Positions 42,105 to 52,083 of a stretch of DNA of 64,000 nt are shown piece by piece. The stretch's first letter is position 1, and each line of letters opens with the position of its first letter. The stretch covers positions 1 to 64,000 of the forward strand of contig JAJUGN010000001.1 of NCBI GenBank assembly GCA_029265975.1. Direction: 5' to 3'. The notes beneath the pieces are model-generated. The model searched no databases. It was given only the letters and a program-made list of their open reading frames with translations, and was not told the origin of the DNA. The position numbers and the translations under genes are program-made. This DNA is from Clostridiales bacterium (GTDB taxonomy: Bacteria; Bacillota; Clostridia; Oscillospirales; Oscillospiraceae).

Positions 42105-42865
42105 TTAACCCATCATCAATCCTACTGCTCCGTCGTACCATACTCCGGTCATATAAAGCCCTTCCGGAGGCACCGTGGGCCCGGCAAGCCGCCTGTCCCG
42201 GCTCTCGAGCAGCGCTCCGATCTCATCGGCGAAATCTTCCCGAGCGAAGCGTAAATAAGCGTTCCTGCAATCGCCCTAACCATATTGTACAGAAAGCCGT
42301 CCGCGCATATTCTTATCTTAATAAGTTCGCCCTTCCTCGCAACGTCGCAGTAGTGAACCGTTCTGACAGTGGATTTCACATCTGTGCCCACCGAGCGTAC
42401 TGCCGCGAAGTCATGGGTGCCTACAAAAGCCTTGGCCGCTCTGTCCATCACGGCCGCGTCAAGCGGTACTGGGTAAAAATAAGCCCTGTTGGCATACATA
42501 GGGTTTCTTATTCGGGCGTTGTATATATGATAAGTATATTCCTTCCTCTTGCAGGAAAGTATCGCGTTGAAGTCAGGCGGCGCTTCAACGGCGTCTATGA
42601 CCGCTATGTCCTGAGGTATGAGGGCGTTCACGGCCAAGGGCAGCCTGTCTGCCGGTATGCGTGACTCGGTTTTGAAATTGGCGCAGTAGCTTAATGCGTG
42701 CACCCCTGCATCGGTTCTGCCGCAGCCTACAATTTTAGTCGGGGCGCAGCATATCCTGCTCAGCGCCTTCTCAATCGTTTCGGCCACGGTTATCTCGTCT
42801 TTCTGAACCTGCCATCCGTGGTATCGGGTGCCGTCGTACATCAGCCTCATAGCGATGTTCCGCAA
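42105..42865 (-). CDS. truA: tRNA pseudouridine synthase A, apparent frameshift near the 3' end
   Basis: TruA makes pseudouridine at tRNA positions 38-40. N-terminal '[19 protein letters not shown]' and the catalytic '[11 protein letters not shown]' (Asp about 52) are intact, as is '[13 protein letters not shown]'. After 'SLGKIS' the reading frame goes wrong and stops at 42149. In the next frame the expected end is present ('[20 protein letters not shown]', '[12 protein letters not shown]') up to a TAA at 42105-42107. One missing base at about 42229-42231 explains it, so the gene is either recently broken or the sequence has an error. The start is TTG. It follows the ECF module, the usual Firmicutes order. 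Confidence 0.88.
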
Positions 42866-42881
42866 AAGACCACCCGCCTTC

Positions 42882-43685
42882 TCAAAGCCCCAGCACGGCG
42901 AGCATCACGGTGCCGGCTGCAAGAAGCACGCCGAGCGCAAGCGTCAGGTAATCCTGCGGCCTCAAGATAAGCTGCTTCATTTTTGTCCTTCCCTGCCCTC
43001 CGTGGTAGCATCGGCTCTCCATCGCCACCGCGAGCTCGTCCGCGCGCCTGAACGCGCTTACGAAAAGCGGGACCAGAAGCGGAAGCAGCGCCTTTGCGCG
43101 CTGGATGATGCTGCCCGTCTCAAAATCCGCTCCTCTCGCCTTCTGGGCGCTCATGATTTTATCCGTTTCCTCGATAAGAGTCGGTATGAACCTCAGCGCG
43201 ATGCTCATCATCATGGAAAGCTCATGTACCGGCGCCTTGAATTTTTTCAGCGGATTCAAAAGCTTTTCAAGCCCGTCCGTCAGGTCTATGGGAGATGTGG
43301 TGTATGTCAGAAGAAAGGTGCCCGCGATAAGCATCATTATCCTGATGACCATAAGGAAAGCGTTTTTAATTCCGGCGTCAGTTATTCTCAAAACCCAAAA
43401 GCTGACGACCGTATTGCCTGGCGTGTAAAAGAGATTGAGAAGAGCCGTCAGCACCACCAGTATGAGTATGGGCTTCATGCCGTTAAGTATAATCTTCAGC
43501 CTTACCTTAGAGACTGCTATTATAAGCACAAGATAGGCAAAGAGCAGGCCGTAGGAAAAGTAATCCCTCGCAACGAAGAGCAGAACTATATATTCAAGGC
43601 TCATAATAAGCTTTGTTCTGGGGTCGAGGCGGTGGATAAATGTGTCTCCGGGGAAATACTGCCCAAGCGTTATATCCTTAAGCAC
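42882..43685 (-). CDS. ecfT: Energy-coupling factor transporter transmembrane protein EcfT
   Basis: A 267-residue EcfT. Membrane helices occupy the first half; the two coupling helices contain the A-R-G motifs: 'SIALRFIPTLIEETDKIMSAQKARG' region and 'FRRADELAVAMESRCYHGGQGR' region. EcfT joins the ATPases to exchangeable substrate-binding S components for vitamins and metals; no S component gene is in the window, so this is a group II (shared) module. The start is GTG and overlaps ecfA2 by eight bases; truA follows. Confidence 0.93.
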   Translation of the reverse strand: MLKDITLGQYFPGDTFIHRLDPRTKLIMSLEYIVLLFVARDYFSYGLLFAYLVLIIAVSKVRLKIILNGMKPILILVVLTALLNLFYTPGNTVVSFWVLRITDAGIKNAFLMVIRIMMLIAGTFLLTYTTSPIDLTDGLEKLLNPLKKFKAPVHELSMMMSIALRFIPTLIEETDKIMSAQKARGADFETGSIIQRAKALLPLLVPLFVSAFRRADELAVAMESRCYHGGQGRTKMKQLILRPQDYLTLALGVLLAAGTVMLAVLGL

Positions 43686-44544
43686 CCCTTCCGCCCCCTT
43701 TCAGCGAAAGCAGAATGCTCTTGAGCTGCTCTATCGTGTAAACGGAGGTGTCTACCGGGAGGCCCAGCTCTCTTAAGCGCTTTGCTATCCTCGTAACCTC
43801 GGGAACCGAAAGGCCCATATCCTCGAGTTCCTCGCCGCGCGAGAAAACTTCCCCCGGAGTTCCGTTCATGGCTATCCTGCCGCGATTGAATACTACGATC
43901 CTGTCGACGGCCGAGGCTATCTCCTCCATGCTGTGCGTGACCATTATAACGGTCGCGTCTGTGGCTTCATGGTACCTCTTTATGTTTTCAAGGATGCTCT
44001 CCCTGCCACGAGGGTCGAGGCCCGCCCCCGGTTCGTCAAGTATGAGGACGCTCGGCCCCATCGCGATGACCCCGGCGATCGCTACGCGCCTTTTCTGGCC
44101 TCCCGAAAGGTCGAAAGGCGACCTTTCAAGAAGCTCGCTGTCAATTCCGACAAATTCCGCGGCTTCCCGCACGCGCATATCTATTTCATCGTCAGAAATT
44201 TTCATATTTTTAGGCCCGAAGGCAATATCTTTGTAAACGGTTTCCTCAAAGAGCTGATATTCGGGATATTGGAACACGATGCCGACCTTAAAGCGCGTTT
44301 CGCGCGTGGCCGCCTTGCTTTCCCATATGTCCCTGCCTTCGTAATAAACCCTTCCGGCGGTCGGCTTAAGCAGACCGTTGAGGTGCTGTATGAATGTTGA
44401 CTTGCCCGAGCCGGTGTGCCCGATCACGCCTATGAATTCGCCGCGTTTCGCCTCGAAATCTATATCCTCTATCGCCGCGCGCTCGAATGGCGTCCCGACG
44501 CTGTATCTGTGGCAAAGCCCTTCTGTTTTTATTATAGGTACCAA
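43678..44544 (-). CDS. ecfA2: ECF transporter ATPase EcfA2
   Basis: An ABC ATPase of about 288 residues. It starts 'VPIIKTEGLCHRYSVGTPFE', has Walker A 'GHTGSGKST', Q-loop 'VFQYPEYQLFEE', signature 'LSGGQKRRVAIAG' and Walker B 'VLILDEPGAGLDP'. The 'YPEYQLFEETVYKDIAFGPKN' region is typical of EcfA2. The TTG at 44544 is chosen as start because AAAGGA lies nine bases upstream and the N-terminus then fits the family; an ATG at 44583 would add 13 residues. It pairs with EcfA1 encoded just upstream. Confidence 0.92.
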   Translation of the reverse strand: MVPIIKTEGLCHRYSVGTPFERAAIEDIDFEAKRGEFIGVIGHTGSGKSTFIQHLNGLLKPTAGRVYYEGRDIWESKAATRETRFKVGIVFQYPEYQLFEETVYKDIAFGPKNMKISDDEIDMRVREAAEFVGIDSELLERSPFDLSGGQKRRVAIAGVIAMGPSVLILDEPGAGLDPRGRESILENIKRYHEATDATVIMVTHSMEEIASAVDRIVVFNRGRIAMNGTPGEVFSRGEELEDMGLSVPEVTRIAKRLRELGLPVDTSVYTIEQLKSILLSLKGGGRGA

Positions 44545-44622
44545 TGAATTCAATCCTTTTTCAAATGGTGGGTGCCGTCGCATACAGGGCAGGCTTCTTG
44601 CCGCAAAGCAGCGTGAAATGCC

Positions 44623-45465
44623 CTATGACAGTACGGCGTATATGGCGCTTGCACACTCCTCTACCGTTAAGGCCTCAAGCGGAAGGTTGAAGCCCTCCTC
44701 GTTCAGCTGAAAAATCAGCTCGGTAGTGTCCGGAACGTCCAGCCCCACTTCCTTCAGCTCCCGGACGTTTTTGAAAACCTCGCACGGAGCCCCGTCGGCG
44801 ACTATGCGCCCGTCTTTCATCACGAGAAGCCTGTCCGCATCTATGGTTTCCTTCATGTGATGGGTAATCAGCACCACGGTTATGCCGTTTTTGCGGTTAA
44901 GCTCGTGTATGGTGCTTATTACCTCCTCGCGGCCCATAGGATCCAGCATGGCGGTCGGCTCGTCTAAAACTATGCATCTCGGACGCATAGCTATGATTCC
45001 CGCTATGGCTATCCGCTGCTTCTGTCCGCCGGAGAGCAGGTGCGGAGCGTGGGTGCGGTATTCATACATGCCCACCTGCCTCAGAGCGTCGTCGACGCGC
45101 CGACGTATCTCGTTCGGATCAATTCCCAGATTTTCGGGTCCGAAGGCGACATCCTCCTCTACGACGTTCGCCACCATCTGATTGTCCGGGTTCTGAAAAA
45201 CCATACCCACCTGGCGGCGTATCTCTATGACGAGGTTTTCATCCGAGGTGTCCATGCCCGCTACATAGACCTTTCCGCCCTCGGGAAGCAGTATAGCGTT
45301 CATATGCTTTGCAAGCGTCGATTTTCCCGACCCGTTGTGTCCCAGAACCGCAACAAAAGAGCCCTCTTTTATACTGAGATTTATATGATCCAGCGCAACG
45401 GCGTTTTTGCCTTCTTCCGTCACATATGCGTAAGTTAAATTTTCGATTTTGATAATATCGCTCAT
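44623..45465 (-). CDS. ecfA1: ECF transporter ATPase EcfA1
   Basis: An ABC ATPase of about 280 residues with '[14 protein letters not shown]', Walker A 'GHNGSGKST', Q-loop '[12 protein letters not shown]', signature '[13 protein letters not shown]' and Walker B '[13 protein letters not shown]'. '[21 protein letters not shown]' region is the EcfA1 mark. First gene of the ECF module (ecfA1-ecfA2-ecfT-truA). Two close ATGs exist (45477 and 45465); the second begins at the conserved strand. It hydrolyses ATP to drive uptake of vitamins or metal ions. Confidence 0.92.
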   Translation of the reverse strand: MSDIIKIENLTYAYVTEEGKNAVALDHINLSIKEGSFVAVLGHNGSGKSTLAKHMNAILLPEGGKVYVAGMDTSDENLVIEIRRQVGMVFQNPDNQMVANVVEEDVAFGPENLGIDPNEIRRRVDDALRQVGMYEYRTHAPHLLSGGQKQRIAIAGIIAMRPRCIVLDEPTAMLDPMGREEVISTIHELNRKNGITVVLITHHMKETIDADRLLVMKDGRIVADGAPCEVFKNVRELKEVGLDVPDTTELIFQLNEEGFNLPLEALTVEECASAIYAVLS

Positions 45466-45505
45466 ATTGATTTCCATTTCCTGGGCCGCCTCAAATGCCG
45501 ACCCG

Positions 45506-46366
45506 TCATTTTTCCCAGCGGTAGGATGCTCCGCACGGCAGGGCGAGCCCGCTTACCGTGACCGGTATTCCCAGCTCCTCGCTTATTCCCCGTCCCCCGA
45601 AGCGCTTTGTAAAAACCGTTTCGCCTATATAGGTCAGCGCCGAGGGAGAAATGCCCGTCGTATAAGAATTAATTATAACAAAGCAGGGGTCGTCGCTCAA
45701 AACATCCGCACACAGCTTTACGAACGGAAAAATATTGTCTTCAAACTTCCATATCTCGCCGGACGGCCCTCTGCCATATGAGGGCGGGTCCATTATCAGC
45801 GCGTCATAGCGCTTTCCTCTCCGTATTTCCCTTTCAACGAACTTAACGCAGTCGTCTATTATCCAGCGGATAGGCTTTTCGGACAGCCCTGACGCCCTCG
45901 CGTTCTCCCTGGCCCAGCTTACCATGCCCTTCGCGGCGTCGACATGGCAGACCGAGGCGCCGGCCGCGGCGGCCGCAGCCGTGGCCGCGCCCGTATAAGC
46001 GAAAAGATTGAGCACGCTAACAGGTCTGCCGGCACCGCGGATTTTGTCTGATATAAAATCCCAGTTTGCGCTTTGCTCCGGAAAAAGTCCCGTATGCTTG
46101 AAGTTCATGGGCTTAACGTTGAAAACAAGCTCCCCGTAGCTTATCTGCCAGCTTTCCGGAAGTCTGTGCTTTTCCCAGCTTCCGCCGCCGGACGACGAAC
46201 GGGTGTATCTGGCCGAATGCCTCTGCCAGCCCGGATGCTCCCTGGGAGTATCCCAAATCGCCTGCGGATCCGGCCGGACAAGAATCTCTCCGCCCCAACG
46301 CTCAAGCTTCTCTCCCCTTGAGCAGTCGATGAGTTCGAAATCCTTCCATTTGTCTGCGAGCCACAT
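45506..46366 (-). CDS. Class I SAM-dependent methyltransferase (RlmK/RlmI-like)
   Basis: A 286-residue methyltransferase. An N-terminal beta-rich region carries '[21 protein letters not shown]', then the Rossmann core has motif I '[16 protein letters not shown]', '[15 protein letters not shown]' and motif IV '[10 protein letters not shown]'. The NLFAYTG and DPPS pair is typical of m5C/m2G rRNA methyltransferases (RlmI/RlmK family). There is no PUA domain, so it is shorter than RlmI. The target nucleotide is unknown. It lies between the ECF module and the M24 peptidase. Confidence 0.85.
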   Translation of the reverse strand: MWLADKWKDFELIDCSRGEKLERWGGEILVRPDPQAIWDTPREHPGWQRHSARYTRSSSGGGSWEKHRLPESWQISYGELVFNVKPMNFKHTGLFPEQSANWDFISDKIRGAGRPVSVLNLFAYTGAATAAAAAAGASVCHVDAAKGMVSWARENARASGLSEKPIRWIIDDCVKFVEREIRRGKRYDALIMDPPSYGRGPSGEIWKFEDNIFPFVKLCADVLSDDPCFVIINSYTTGISPSALTYIGETVFTKRFGGRGISEELGIPVTVSGLALPCGASYRWEK

Positions 46367-46468
46367 ATCCGCGCTCCTTTTTGAGTATTAATGCAATATT
46401 ATATCATTTGTATTATTGGCAGTCAAACATTTATATCAACGCCGGTTCCGCTTATTTTAGCACGTTTA

Positions 46469-47536
46469 TCAGATTATCAGGAGCTCCTTTTCGGCGAGGG
46501 TGATGTTCTCGCAGCCTGCTTCCCTGATTATAATCACATCCTCTATCCGGACTCCGAAACGGTTTTCGATGTATATTCCCGGCTCGGCCGAAATTACCGC
46601 TCCCTTCGGCATTTTTGCTTCAGAGGAGGGCGATGCCGTCGGCTCCTCGTGTATCATGAGCCCTACTCCGTGCCCGAAGCTGTGCGTAAAGCATGAACCG
46701 TAGCCCGCTTCCTCTATCACCCTTCTCGCCGCGGCGTCAATGTCGCGCCCCCTGGCGCCTTCCCTTGCCGCGCTTATGCCGGCGGCCTGCGCCCTCAGCA
46801 CGGTGTCGTAGACCTTACGCATCTCGTCGCAGGCATGTCCGACCGCCACGGTTCTGGTCATATCCGAGCAGTATCCGTTATACTGGCAGCCGAAATCCAT
46901 GGTGACGAAGTCCCCCGGCTTTATCCTCGAGTTGCCCGGGCGTCCGTGAGGCATGCTTGTATTCGCCCCCGTCAGCACAATGGGGTCGAACGACGTGCGC
47001 TCACCTCCGTATTTGAGCATTCTGTAAGTGAGCTCCGCGGCGATATCGAGCTCGGAAACGCCCGGCTTTATAAGCCCCAGCACATCCTTATAAGCCTTTT
47101 CCGCAATGCGCTGCGCCGCGATAAGCTCCTTAATCTCGCTTTCATCCTTTGAGCGTCTGAGCTCTGTGAGCATGGACGAAACCGGCTTCAAAGGCAAGGC
47201 AAGCATTTCCCCGTATTTCAGGTAATCCGCATAGCTCATAAAGGCATCTTCGAAGCCAACGGCGGAACATTCGCTCCCCTTCAGGGCCGAGGTTATGCGC
47301 TTTTTGTATGTGTTCTCGGGGTTTACAAGCTGAACGGAAATCCCCGAAACCGACTTGCCTGCGGCCTCTATATATCTTGAATCGACAAAGAGATACGCCT
47401 CTTCCCTTGTGATGAGCACCACGCCGTCCGTAGAGTGAAAACCCGAGGCGTATCTGCGGTTCTCCGGCGTCGTGACGAGGATGGCGTCTATTTCAAGTTC
47501 GTCAAACCCGGACCTTATTTTTTCAATTCTGTTCAT
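46469..47536 (-). CDS. M24 family Xaa-Pro aminopeptidase-like peptidase
   Basis: A 355-residue M24B metallopeptidase. An N-terminal creatinase-type domain (1-130) is followed by the pita-bread catalytic domain with all five metal ligands: two Asp in 'TMDFGCQYNGYCSDMTRT', His in 'FGHGVGLMIHE', Glu in 'VISAEPGIYI' and Glu in 'GVRIEDVI'. It removes N-terminal residues in front of proline in the cytoplasm. Length and layout are standard. It overlaps the yqeG-like gene upstream by four bases. Confidence 0.9.
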   Translation of the reverse strand: MNRIEKIRSGFDELEIDAILVTTPENRRYASGFHSTDGVVLITREEAYLFVDSRYIEAAGKSVSGISVQLVNPENTYKKRITSALKGSECSAVGFEDAFMSYADYLKYGEMLALPLKPVSSMLTELRRSKDESEIKELIAAQRIAEKAYKDVLGLIKPGVSELDIAAELTYRMLKYGGERTSFDPIVLTGANTSMPHGRPGNSRIKPGDFVTMDFGCQYNGYCSDMTRTVAVGHACDEMRKVYDTVLRAQAAGISAAREGARGRDIDAAARRVIEEAGYGSCFTHSFGHGVGLMIHEEPTASPSSEAKMPKGAVISAEPGIYIENRFGVRIEDVIIIREAGCENITLAEKELLII

Positions 47537-48042
47537 CGTTTACCCTCCTTGTCATGCCCCGGCGCAAGCCGCCTGAAAACGTATTCCGCCCAGTACCTGA
47601 GCAGAAAGAACACATTCGTCAGCTCAAGAGGCCTCACAACTATCGACAAGGCTCCGGCGCGGTTTGCGCACAATACGTCAGTGAATATCTGGTCGCCCGC
47701 CAGCGCGGATTCCTCGGGCTTGGAGCCCATTTTCCTCATAACCTCGAGAACCTTCTTCGTCATCGGCTTCCCCGCGCGATCGACATAAGGGATCCCCATA
47801 TCTGCGGAAAAATTTTTGGCCCTGTCAGATTTTGTATTCGACACTATAATAAGACTTACTCCCGAGGAAACGAGGCCGTCTTTCCATTCCATGAGCCTCC
47901 CCGAAGGCTTCGAGTCCCGGTACGGCGCAAGAGTATTGTCGAGGTCGAGCATAAGCAGCTTTATATTCCTCCTGTGCAAAAGCTCAGGGGTTATCTCGAA
48001 TATGCTTCCGAGCCTCACGGCCGGAACGAGCTTTTCAAACAT
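47533..48042 (-). CDS. YqeG-family HAD-IIIA phosphatase
   Basis: A 169-residue HAD phosphatase. Motif I is 'LMLDLDNTLAPY' (nucleophile Asp near 33), motif II 'IIVSNTKSD', Lys in 'GKPMTKKVLEVM' and motif IV 'ALAGDQIFTDVLCAN'. YqeG of Bacillus is in this family; the substrate is unknown in most species. Start ATG 48042 follows GCGAGG at six bases; an earlier start at 48066 adds eight residues. Co-translated with the M24 peptidase by a four-base overlap and divergent from the unknown gene at 48108. Confidence 0.88.
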   Translation of the reverse strand: MFEKLVPAVRLGSIFEITPELLHRRNIKLLMLDLDNTLAPYRDSKPSGRLMEWKDGLVSSGVSLIIVSNTKSDRAKNFSADMGIPYVDRAGKPMTKKVLEVMRKMGSKPEESALAGDQIFTDVLCANRAGALSIVVRPLELTNVFFLLRYWAEYVFRRLAPGHDKEGKR

Positions 48043-48107
48043 ACATACCTCGCTTTGAACTGTCATAGATTTATTATTGATGATTATAAAAAGGCGGGTG
48101 CCCGAGC

Positions 48108-48842
48108 ATGCAGTATATTATCGCCGTAGAGCCCGAAGAAATGAAAAGCGTTTCTGGCACAAAGCTCCCGATTGCCTATTCGGCCTACAAAATCGGAGGG
48201 GACGGCAGGCTTTACCGCGCCGCGGCGGCAGTTAATCCGGGGCGCGGTTATATGATACTCAGCGCCGAAACGGAAGAGCCGCCCTTTGACATGGAAACTG
48301 TTTCCGAAATTATGGCTGAATGCGGAAAATTTAATTTTTCCGGCGTTTTCGCAAATTTCAGATCGGAACCGCTGCTTGACATATTATCCTCCGCGTTGTC
48401 CGGAAAAAAACTCCGCCTTATGGTCCACGAGGAGCTCGGAGTCCGATACAGGCAAGCGTGGGTAGTGGTGTCAACCTCGATGTCCGGAGGCACGCTCAGA
48501 AGGCGGCTTTATGAGGCTTCGGAAGCCTTCGGCGCCGAAAGGATCGTGCTTGACGTCGAGCGCGTCTGCAAGGACTTCGTTCTCCCCGCCCCCGACGGCG
48601 AGGGCAGGGACATTTCGAGGGATGAGTTTTCGGGGCTTACCGAGAGGCTTTCGCCGGAGCAGTTTTTCTCTCCCGAGCTGTGCTGCCAATACTTCTTCTA
48701 CACGGAAAACGGAGAAACGCACTTCATACTCTTTGACAATCTGGGCAGCATAAAAAGCAAGCTGTCCGTGGCGGAAAGCCTCGGCATAAGCAAGGCCATG
48801 TTCCTATACGGAGAGATGAAGGGCTTTCTGAAAAGCCTCTGA
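48108..48842 (+). CDS. Protein of unknown function, plus strand
   Basis: A 244-residue soluble protein with no signal peptide or membrane helix. It begins 'MQYIIAVEPEEMKSVSGTKLP', contains 'MVHEELGVRYRQAWVVVSTSMSGG' (117-140 region) and a terminal 'SLGISKAMFLYGEMKGFL'. The alternating strands and helices, with a C-terminal 'G.s.AMF.YGEM' block, faintly recall the barrel fold of GH18-like spore proteins, but I see no catalytic DxxDxDxE motif and make no assignment. It is the only plus-strand gene in the right half, divergent from yqeG and ending just before a bidirectional terminator shared with rpsU. GC content matches its neighbours. Confidence 0.7.
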   Translation: MQYIIAVEPEEMKSVSGTKLPIAYSAYKIGGDGRLYRAAAAVNPGRGYMILSAETEEPPFDMETVSEIMAECGKFNFSGVFANFRSEPLLDILSSALSGKKLRLMVHEELGVRYRQAWVVVSTSMSGGTLRRRLYEASEAFGAERIVLDVERVCKDFVLPAPDGEGRDISRDEFSGLTERLSPEQFFSPELCCQYFFYTENGETHFILFDNLGSIKSKLSVAESLGISKAMFLYGEMKGFLKSL

Positions 48843-48907
48843 AGGAGCCTTTCCCTTAAAGCAGTTTACCACCGCTTTCCTCCCTTCGCAACAGTATATG
48901 CCGATTG

Positions 48908-48938
48908 AAAAATTCGGGCTGCCAAACGACAGCCCGAA
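48908..48938. terminator. Bidirectional terminator between the 48108 gene and rpsU
   Basis: TTCGGGCTG (48913-48921) pairs with CAGCCCGAA (48930-48938). On the minus strand TTTTTC follows, ending rpsU; on the plus strand the tail is weaker. Confidence 0.8.
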
Positions 48939-48944
48939 CTGATT

Positions 48945-49130
48945 TTAAAAAAACTTCTTATTTTTGTTTTTCCTCGCCGCTTCAGATTTTTTACGGCGCT
49001 TTACACTTGGACTCTGATAATATTCTTTCTTTCTGAGATCCGACAGCACTCCGGCCTTAGCACAGCTGCGCTTGAAACGCTTAAGCGCGCTGTCCAGCGA
49101 CTCATTATCCTTCACATGAACTTCCGACAT
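48945..49130 (-). CDS. rpsU: Ribosomal protein bS21
   Basis: A 61-residue basic protein: '[23 protein letters not shown]' is the bS21 signature, followed by '[22 protein letters not shown]'. bS21 joins the small subunit near the mRNA exit and aids initiation. Start ATG 49130 is set by GGGAGGG; a start at 49148 would lie upstream of this site. It has its own consensus promoter in the leuS-rpsU gap and an intrinsic terminator after it. Confidence 0.95.
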   Translation of the reverse strand: MSEVHVKDNESLDSALKRFKRSCAKAGVLSDLRKKEYYQSPSVKRRKKSEAARKNKNKKFF

Positions 49131-49198
49131 TAGCTTCCCTCCCTCCAAATACGCCGAAAACCGGCGCTTTAAGGGCCATGTTATGGCTTCACAAAGGT

Positions 49199-49227
49199 AT
49201 TATAAAATAATACCCGCTTATTGTCAA
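49199..49227 (-). promoter_or_regulatory. Consensus promoter of rpsU
   Basis: TTGACA (49227-49222), 17-bp spacer, TATAAT (49204-49199), a perfect sigma-A promoter overlapping the end of leuS. A small hairpin (CGCCG/CGGCG) lies in the 60-nt leader. Confidence 0.85.
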
Positions 49228-51644
49228 GACTTTTGCGGTTTGACGATCAAATTAATAAGTTTATTTTTTACTATTATGGTTTTTGATAGCTCCATTCCAT
49301 CCGTCGCGCGCCTGACCTTCTCGTCCGAGAGGGCCAGCTCGGTCAGCTCTCCGTCGGAACAGTCCGTCGGAGCGGTTATAGTGGTTTTGAGCTTTCCGTT
49401 TATCTGAACGGCGATAACCTTTGTCGCGTCCACCATTTTGCTTTCATCGTATGAGGGCCAGGGCTGCTCACAGCAGAGACCTTCTCCCCCCAGCATCTCC
49501 CAAAGCTCTTCTGCGATGTGAGGCGCAAAAGGGCTCAAAAGACACAGAAGGGTTTTTACGTCGGCCCTGCTGCATCCGTTGTCCGAAAGCTCGTTGACAA
49601 GCGACATCAGGCTCGCTATCGCGGTGTTGAATTTCATGCTCTCGATATCTTCGCCGACTTTTTTGATGGTATGGTTTATTATGGACTCGTTTTTCGGCGA
49701 ATAACCTTGAACCGTTGAATCAAGCGCCTTTTCCCCGAGATTCCACACTCTGTCCAGGAAACGCTTGCAGCCCTTCACGGCGGTTGAGGACCAGGGCGCG
49801 GCTTTTTCAAAATCCCCGATGAACATGATATAAAGCCGCAGCGTGTCGGCTCCGTACTCGTCCACTATCTCGTTCGGGTTCACGACGTTGCCTCTGGACT
49901 TGGACATTTTCTCTCCGCCCTCGCCCAGTATCATGCCGTGGCTTGTCCTTTTCGAATACGGCTCTGAAGTTGGAACGACGCCGATGTCATAAAGAAACTT
50001 ATGCCAGAACCTTGAATACAGCAGGTGCAGAGTGGTATGCTCCATGCCTCCGTTATACCAGTCCACCCTGTTCCAGTAATCGATAGCCTCTTTTCCGACA
50101 AGAGCGTTTCTGTTGTAAGGATCCATATAGCGCAGGAAATACCACGAGGAGCCGGCCCATTGGGGCATCGTATCGGTCTCCCGTCTCGCCGGAGCTCCGC
50201 AGGACGGGCATGATGTTTCAACCCATTCTTTCATGGCCGACAGCGGAGATTCGCCGTTATCGGTCGTTTCATAGGACTCCACCTCCGGCAGAAGCAGCGG
50301 AAGCTCATTCTCGGGTATGGGAACCCAGCCGCATTTTTCGCAGAAGACGAGAGGGATAGGCTCTCCCCAGTAGCGCTGGCGGCTGAAGACCCAGTCGCGC
50401 AGCTTGTAATTCACCTTCCGCTCACCGAGACCCTTGTCGGTCAGCCACTCCGTAATCTTGAGCTTTGCGTCCTCCACGGAAAGCCCGTTGAGAAAACCGG
50501 AATTCACCATTATGCCTGTCTGGCAGTCCGTGAAGGCGGCTTCCTCGATATTTCCGCCCCTTACAACCTCTATTACAGGCAGTCCGAACTTTCTGGCGAA
50601 CTCCCAGTCCCTTTCGTCGTGTCCCGGAACGGCCATTATAGCGCCGGTGCCGTATGTCGCCAGAACATAATCGGATATGAATATCGGTATCTCGCCGCCT
50701 GTGACGGGATTTACGGCTTTTACGCCTTTGAGTTCGACGCCGGTCTTTTCCTTTGCCATCTCCGTGCGCTCAAAGTCGGACTTTCTTGCCGCCGCCTCCT
50801 GATAAGCCGATATTTCTTCCTTATTTGCAAAAAGAGGGAACCACTTCTTGAGCAGAGCATGCTCAGGCGACATCACCATATAAGTCGCTCCGAAAAGCGT
50901 GTCCGGTCTGGTCGTGAAAACCCGGAGAGTATCGCCCGCGGTCGTGGCAAAATCCACCTCGGCCCCGGTGGAACGGCCTATCCAGTTTTTCTGCTGGGTC
51001 TTTACCCTTTCAATAAAATCGAGGCCGTCAAGGTCGTTTATCAGGCGTTCCGCGTAAGCCGTTATCCTGAGCATCCACTGGCTCTTTTCCTTCCTGACCA
51101 CCTCGCTGCCGCAGCGCTCGCAGACTCCGTCAACGACTTCTTCGTTAGCCAAAACGCACTTGCAGGACGTGCACCAGTTTACCGGTATCTTGGCCTTGTA
51201 GGCAAGCCCGTTTTCAAACAGCTTGATAAAAATCCACTGCGTCCACTTATAGTACTCAGGATCGGTTGTATCTATGACGCGGTCCCAATCGAAGCTGTAT
51301 CCCAGCATCTTGAGCTGCGATGTAAAACGGGCTATATTTCGTTTTGTGACCTCACGCGGATGCATTTTATGCTTTATGGCATAGTTTTCCGTCGGAAGTC
51401 CGAAAGCGTCGTAGCCTATGGGAAAAAGGACGTTGAAGCCCTGCATGCGGCGCTTCCTTGCGATTATGTCCATAGCCGTATACGGCCTCGGATGCCCGAC
51501 GTGCAGCCCCTCGCCCGACGGGTAGGGGAACTCTATCAGCGCGTAAAATTTCTGCTTTTCGCTCTTATTCGACGCGCAGTAGCATTTTTTATCTTCCCAT
51601 ATCTTCTGCCACTTTTTTTCAATGGTACCAAAATCGTATTTCAT
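49224..51644 (-). CDS. leuS: Leucyl-tRNA synthetase
   Basis: An 806-residue bacterial-type LeuRS. The class I signature 'HVGH' is in '[15 protein letters not shown]' near residue 45; the 'KMSKS' loop in '[13 protein letters not shown]'; the CP1 editing domain lies about 220-410 with '[15 protein letters not shown]'. Two zinc-type Cys clusters ('[12 protein letters not shown]...CERCG' and '[11 protein letters not shown]') are present. It charges tRNA-Leu. No T-box leader fits in the 62-bp gap upstream, which has only a 10-bp hairpin. It follows rsfS. Confidence 0.97.
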   Translation of the reverse strand: MKYDFGTIEKKWQKIWEDKKCYCASNKSEKQKFYALIEFPYPSGEGLHVGHPRPYTAMDIIARKRRMQGFNVLFPIGYDAFGLPTENYAIKHKMHPREVTKRNIARFTSQLKMLGYSFDWDRVIDTTDPEYYKWTQWIFIKLFENGLAYKAKIPVNWCTSCKCVLANEEVVDGVCERCGSEVVRKEKSQWMLRITAYAERLINDLDGLDFIERVKTQQKNWIGRSTGAEVDFATTAGDTLRVFTTRPDTLFGATYMVMSPEHALLKKWFPLFANKEEISAYQEAAARKSDFERTEMAKEKTGVELKGVKAVNPVTGGEIPIFISDYVLATYGTGAIMAVPGHDERDWEFARKFGLPVIEVVRGGNIEEAAFTDCQTGIMVNSGFLNGLSVEDAKLKITEWLTDKGLGERKVNYKLRDWVFSRQRYWGEPIPLVFCEKCGWVPIPENELPLLLPEVESYETTDNGESPLSAMKEWVETSCPSCGAPARRETDTMPQWAGSSWYFLRYMDPYNRNALVGKEAIDYWNRVDWYNGGMEHTTLHLLYSRFWHKFLYDIGVVPTSEPYSKRTSHGMILGEGGEKMSKSRGNVVNPNEIVDEYGADTLRLYIMFIGDFEKAAPWSSTAVKGCKRFLDRVWNLGEKALDSTVQGYSPKNESIINHTIKKVGEDIESMKFNTAIASLMSLVNELSDNGCSRADVKTLLCLLSPFAPHIAEELWEMLGGEGLCCEQPWPSYDESKMVDATKVIAVQINGKLKTTITAPTDCSDGELTELALSDEKVRRATDGMELSKTIIVKNKLINLIVKPQKS

Positions 51645-51706
51645 ATGTTACACATCTTTTCTGAGATTATGTTGGAGCGGAAGAGGTCTCCTCCTCCGCA
51701 AAAATA

Positions 51707-52066
51707 TCATTCCGTTACTATCGAGGATATGTCGATCTGCTCGGCGTCTCCCCAGAGCCTTTCGAGTCCGTAAAACTTCCTCATCTCGTCGGTGAAAATA
51801 TGAACCACCACGCAGCCGAAATCGACAAGGACCCATCCTCCCGCGCGGTAACCCTCGGTCCTTAAGGGCGGCTCTCCATTTTCGCTCAGCACCCTGTCGG
51901 TCTCCTCCGCAAGCGTTTTTACATGCGTGGATGAAGTGGCCGTGCAGATTACGAAATAATCGGCGAGAATTGTTATTTTATCGGTTCTCAGGACCTTAAT
52001 GTCTCCGGCTTTTTTAGAGTCAAGGGCTTTTACGATAAGTTTCATTACTTCCGTGGAAGTCAGCAA
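51707..52066 (-). CDS. rsfS: Ribosomal silencing factor RsfS
   Basis: A 119-residue RsfS/YbeB protein: 'LDSKKAGDIKVLRTDKITILADYFVI' region, 'STHVKTLAEE' and 'GYRAGGWVLVDFGCVVVHIF' are the family blocks. It binds uL14 and blocks 50S-30S joining when nutrients are short. I start at the TTG at 52066 because GGGAGG sits seven bases upstream; starting at 52081 would place that site inside the gene. It follows the LCP gene and precedes leuS, a common Firmicutes order after nadD-yqeK. Confidence 0.92.
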   Translation of the reverse strand: MLTSTEVMKLIVKALDSKKAGDIKVLRTDKITILADYFVICTATSSTHVKTLAEETDRVLSENGEPPLRTEGYRAGGWVLVDFGCVVVHIFTDEMRKFYGLERLWGDAEQIDISSIVTE

Positions 52067-52083
52067 ATTTATACCTCCCAAAT

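Noticed and set aside
51645-51706. T-box or leucine leader before leuS
   Set aside because: The gap is only 62 bp and has a simple 10-bp hairpin; no T-box sequence is present.
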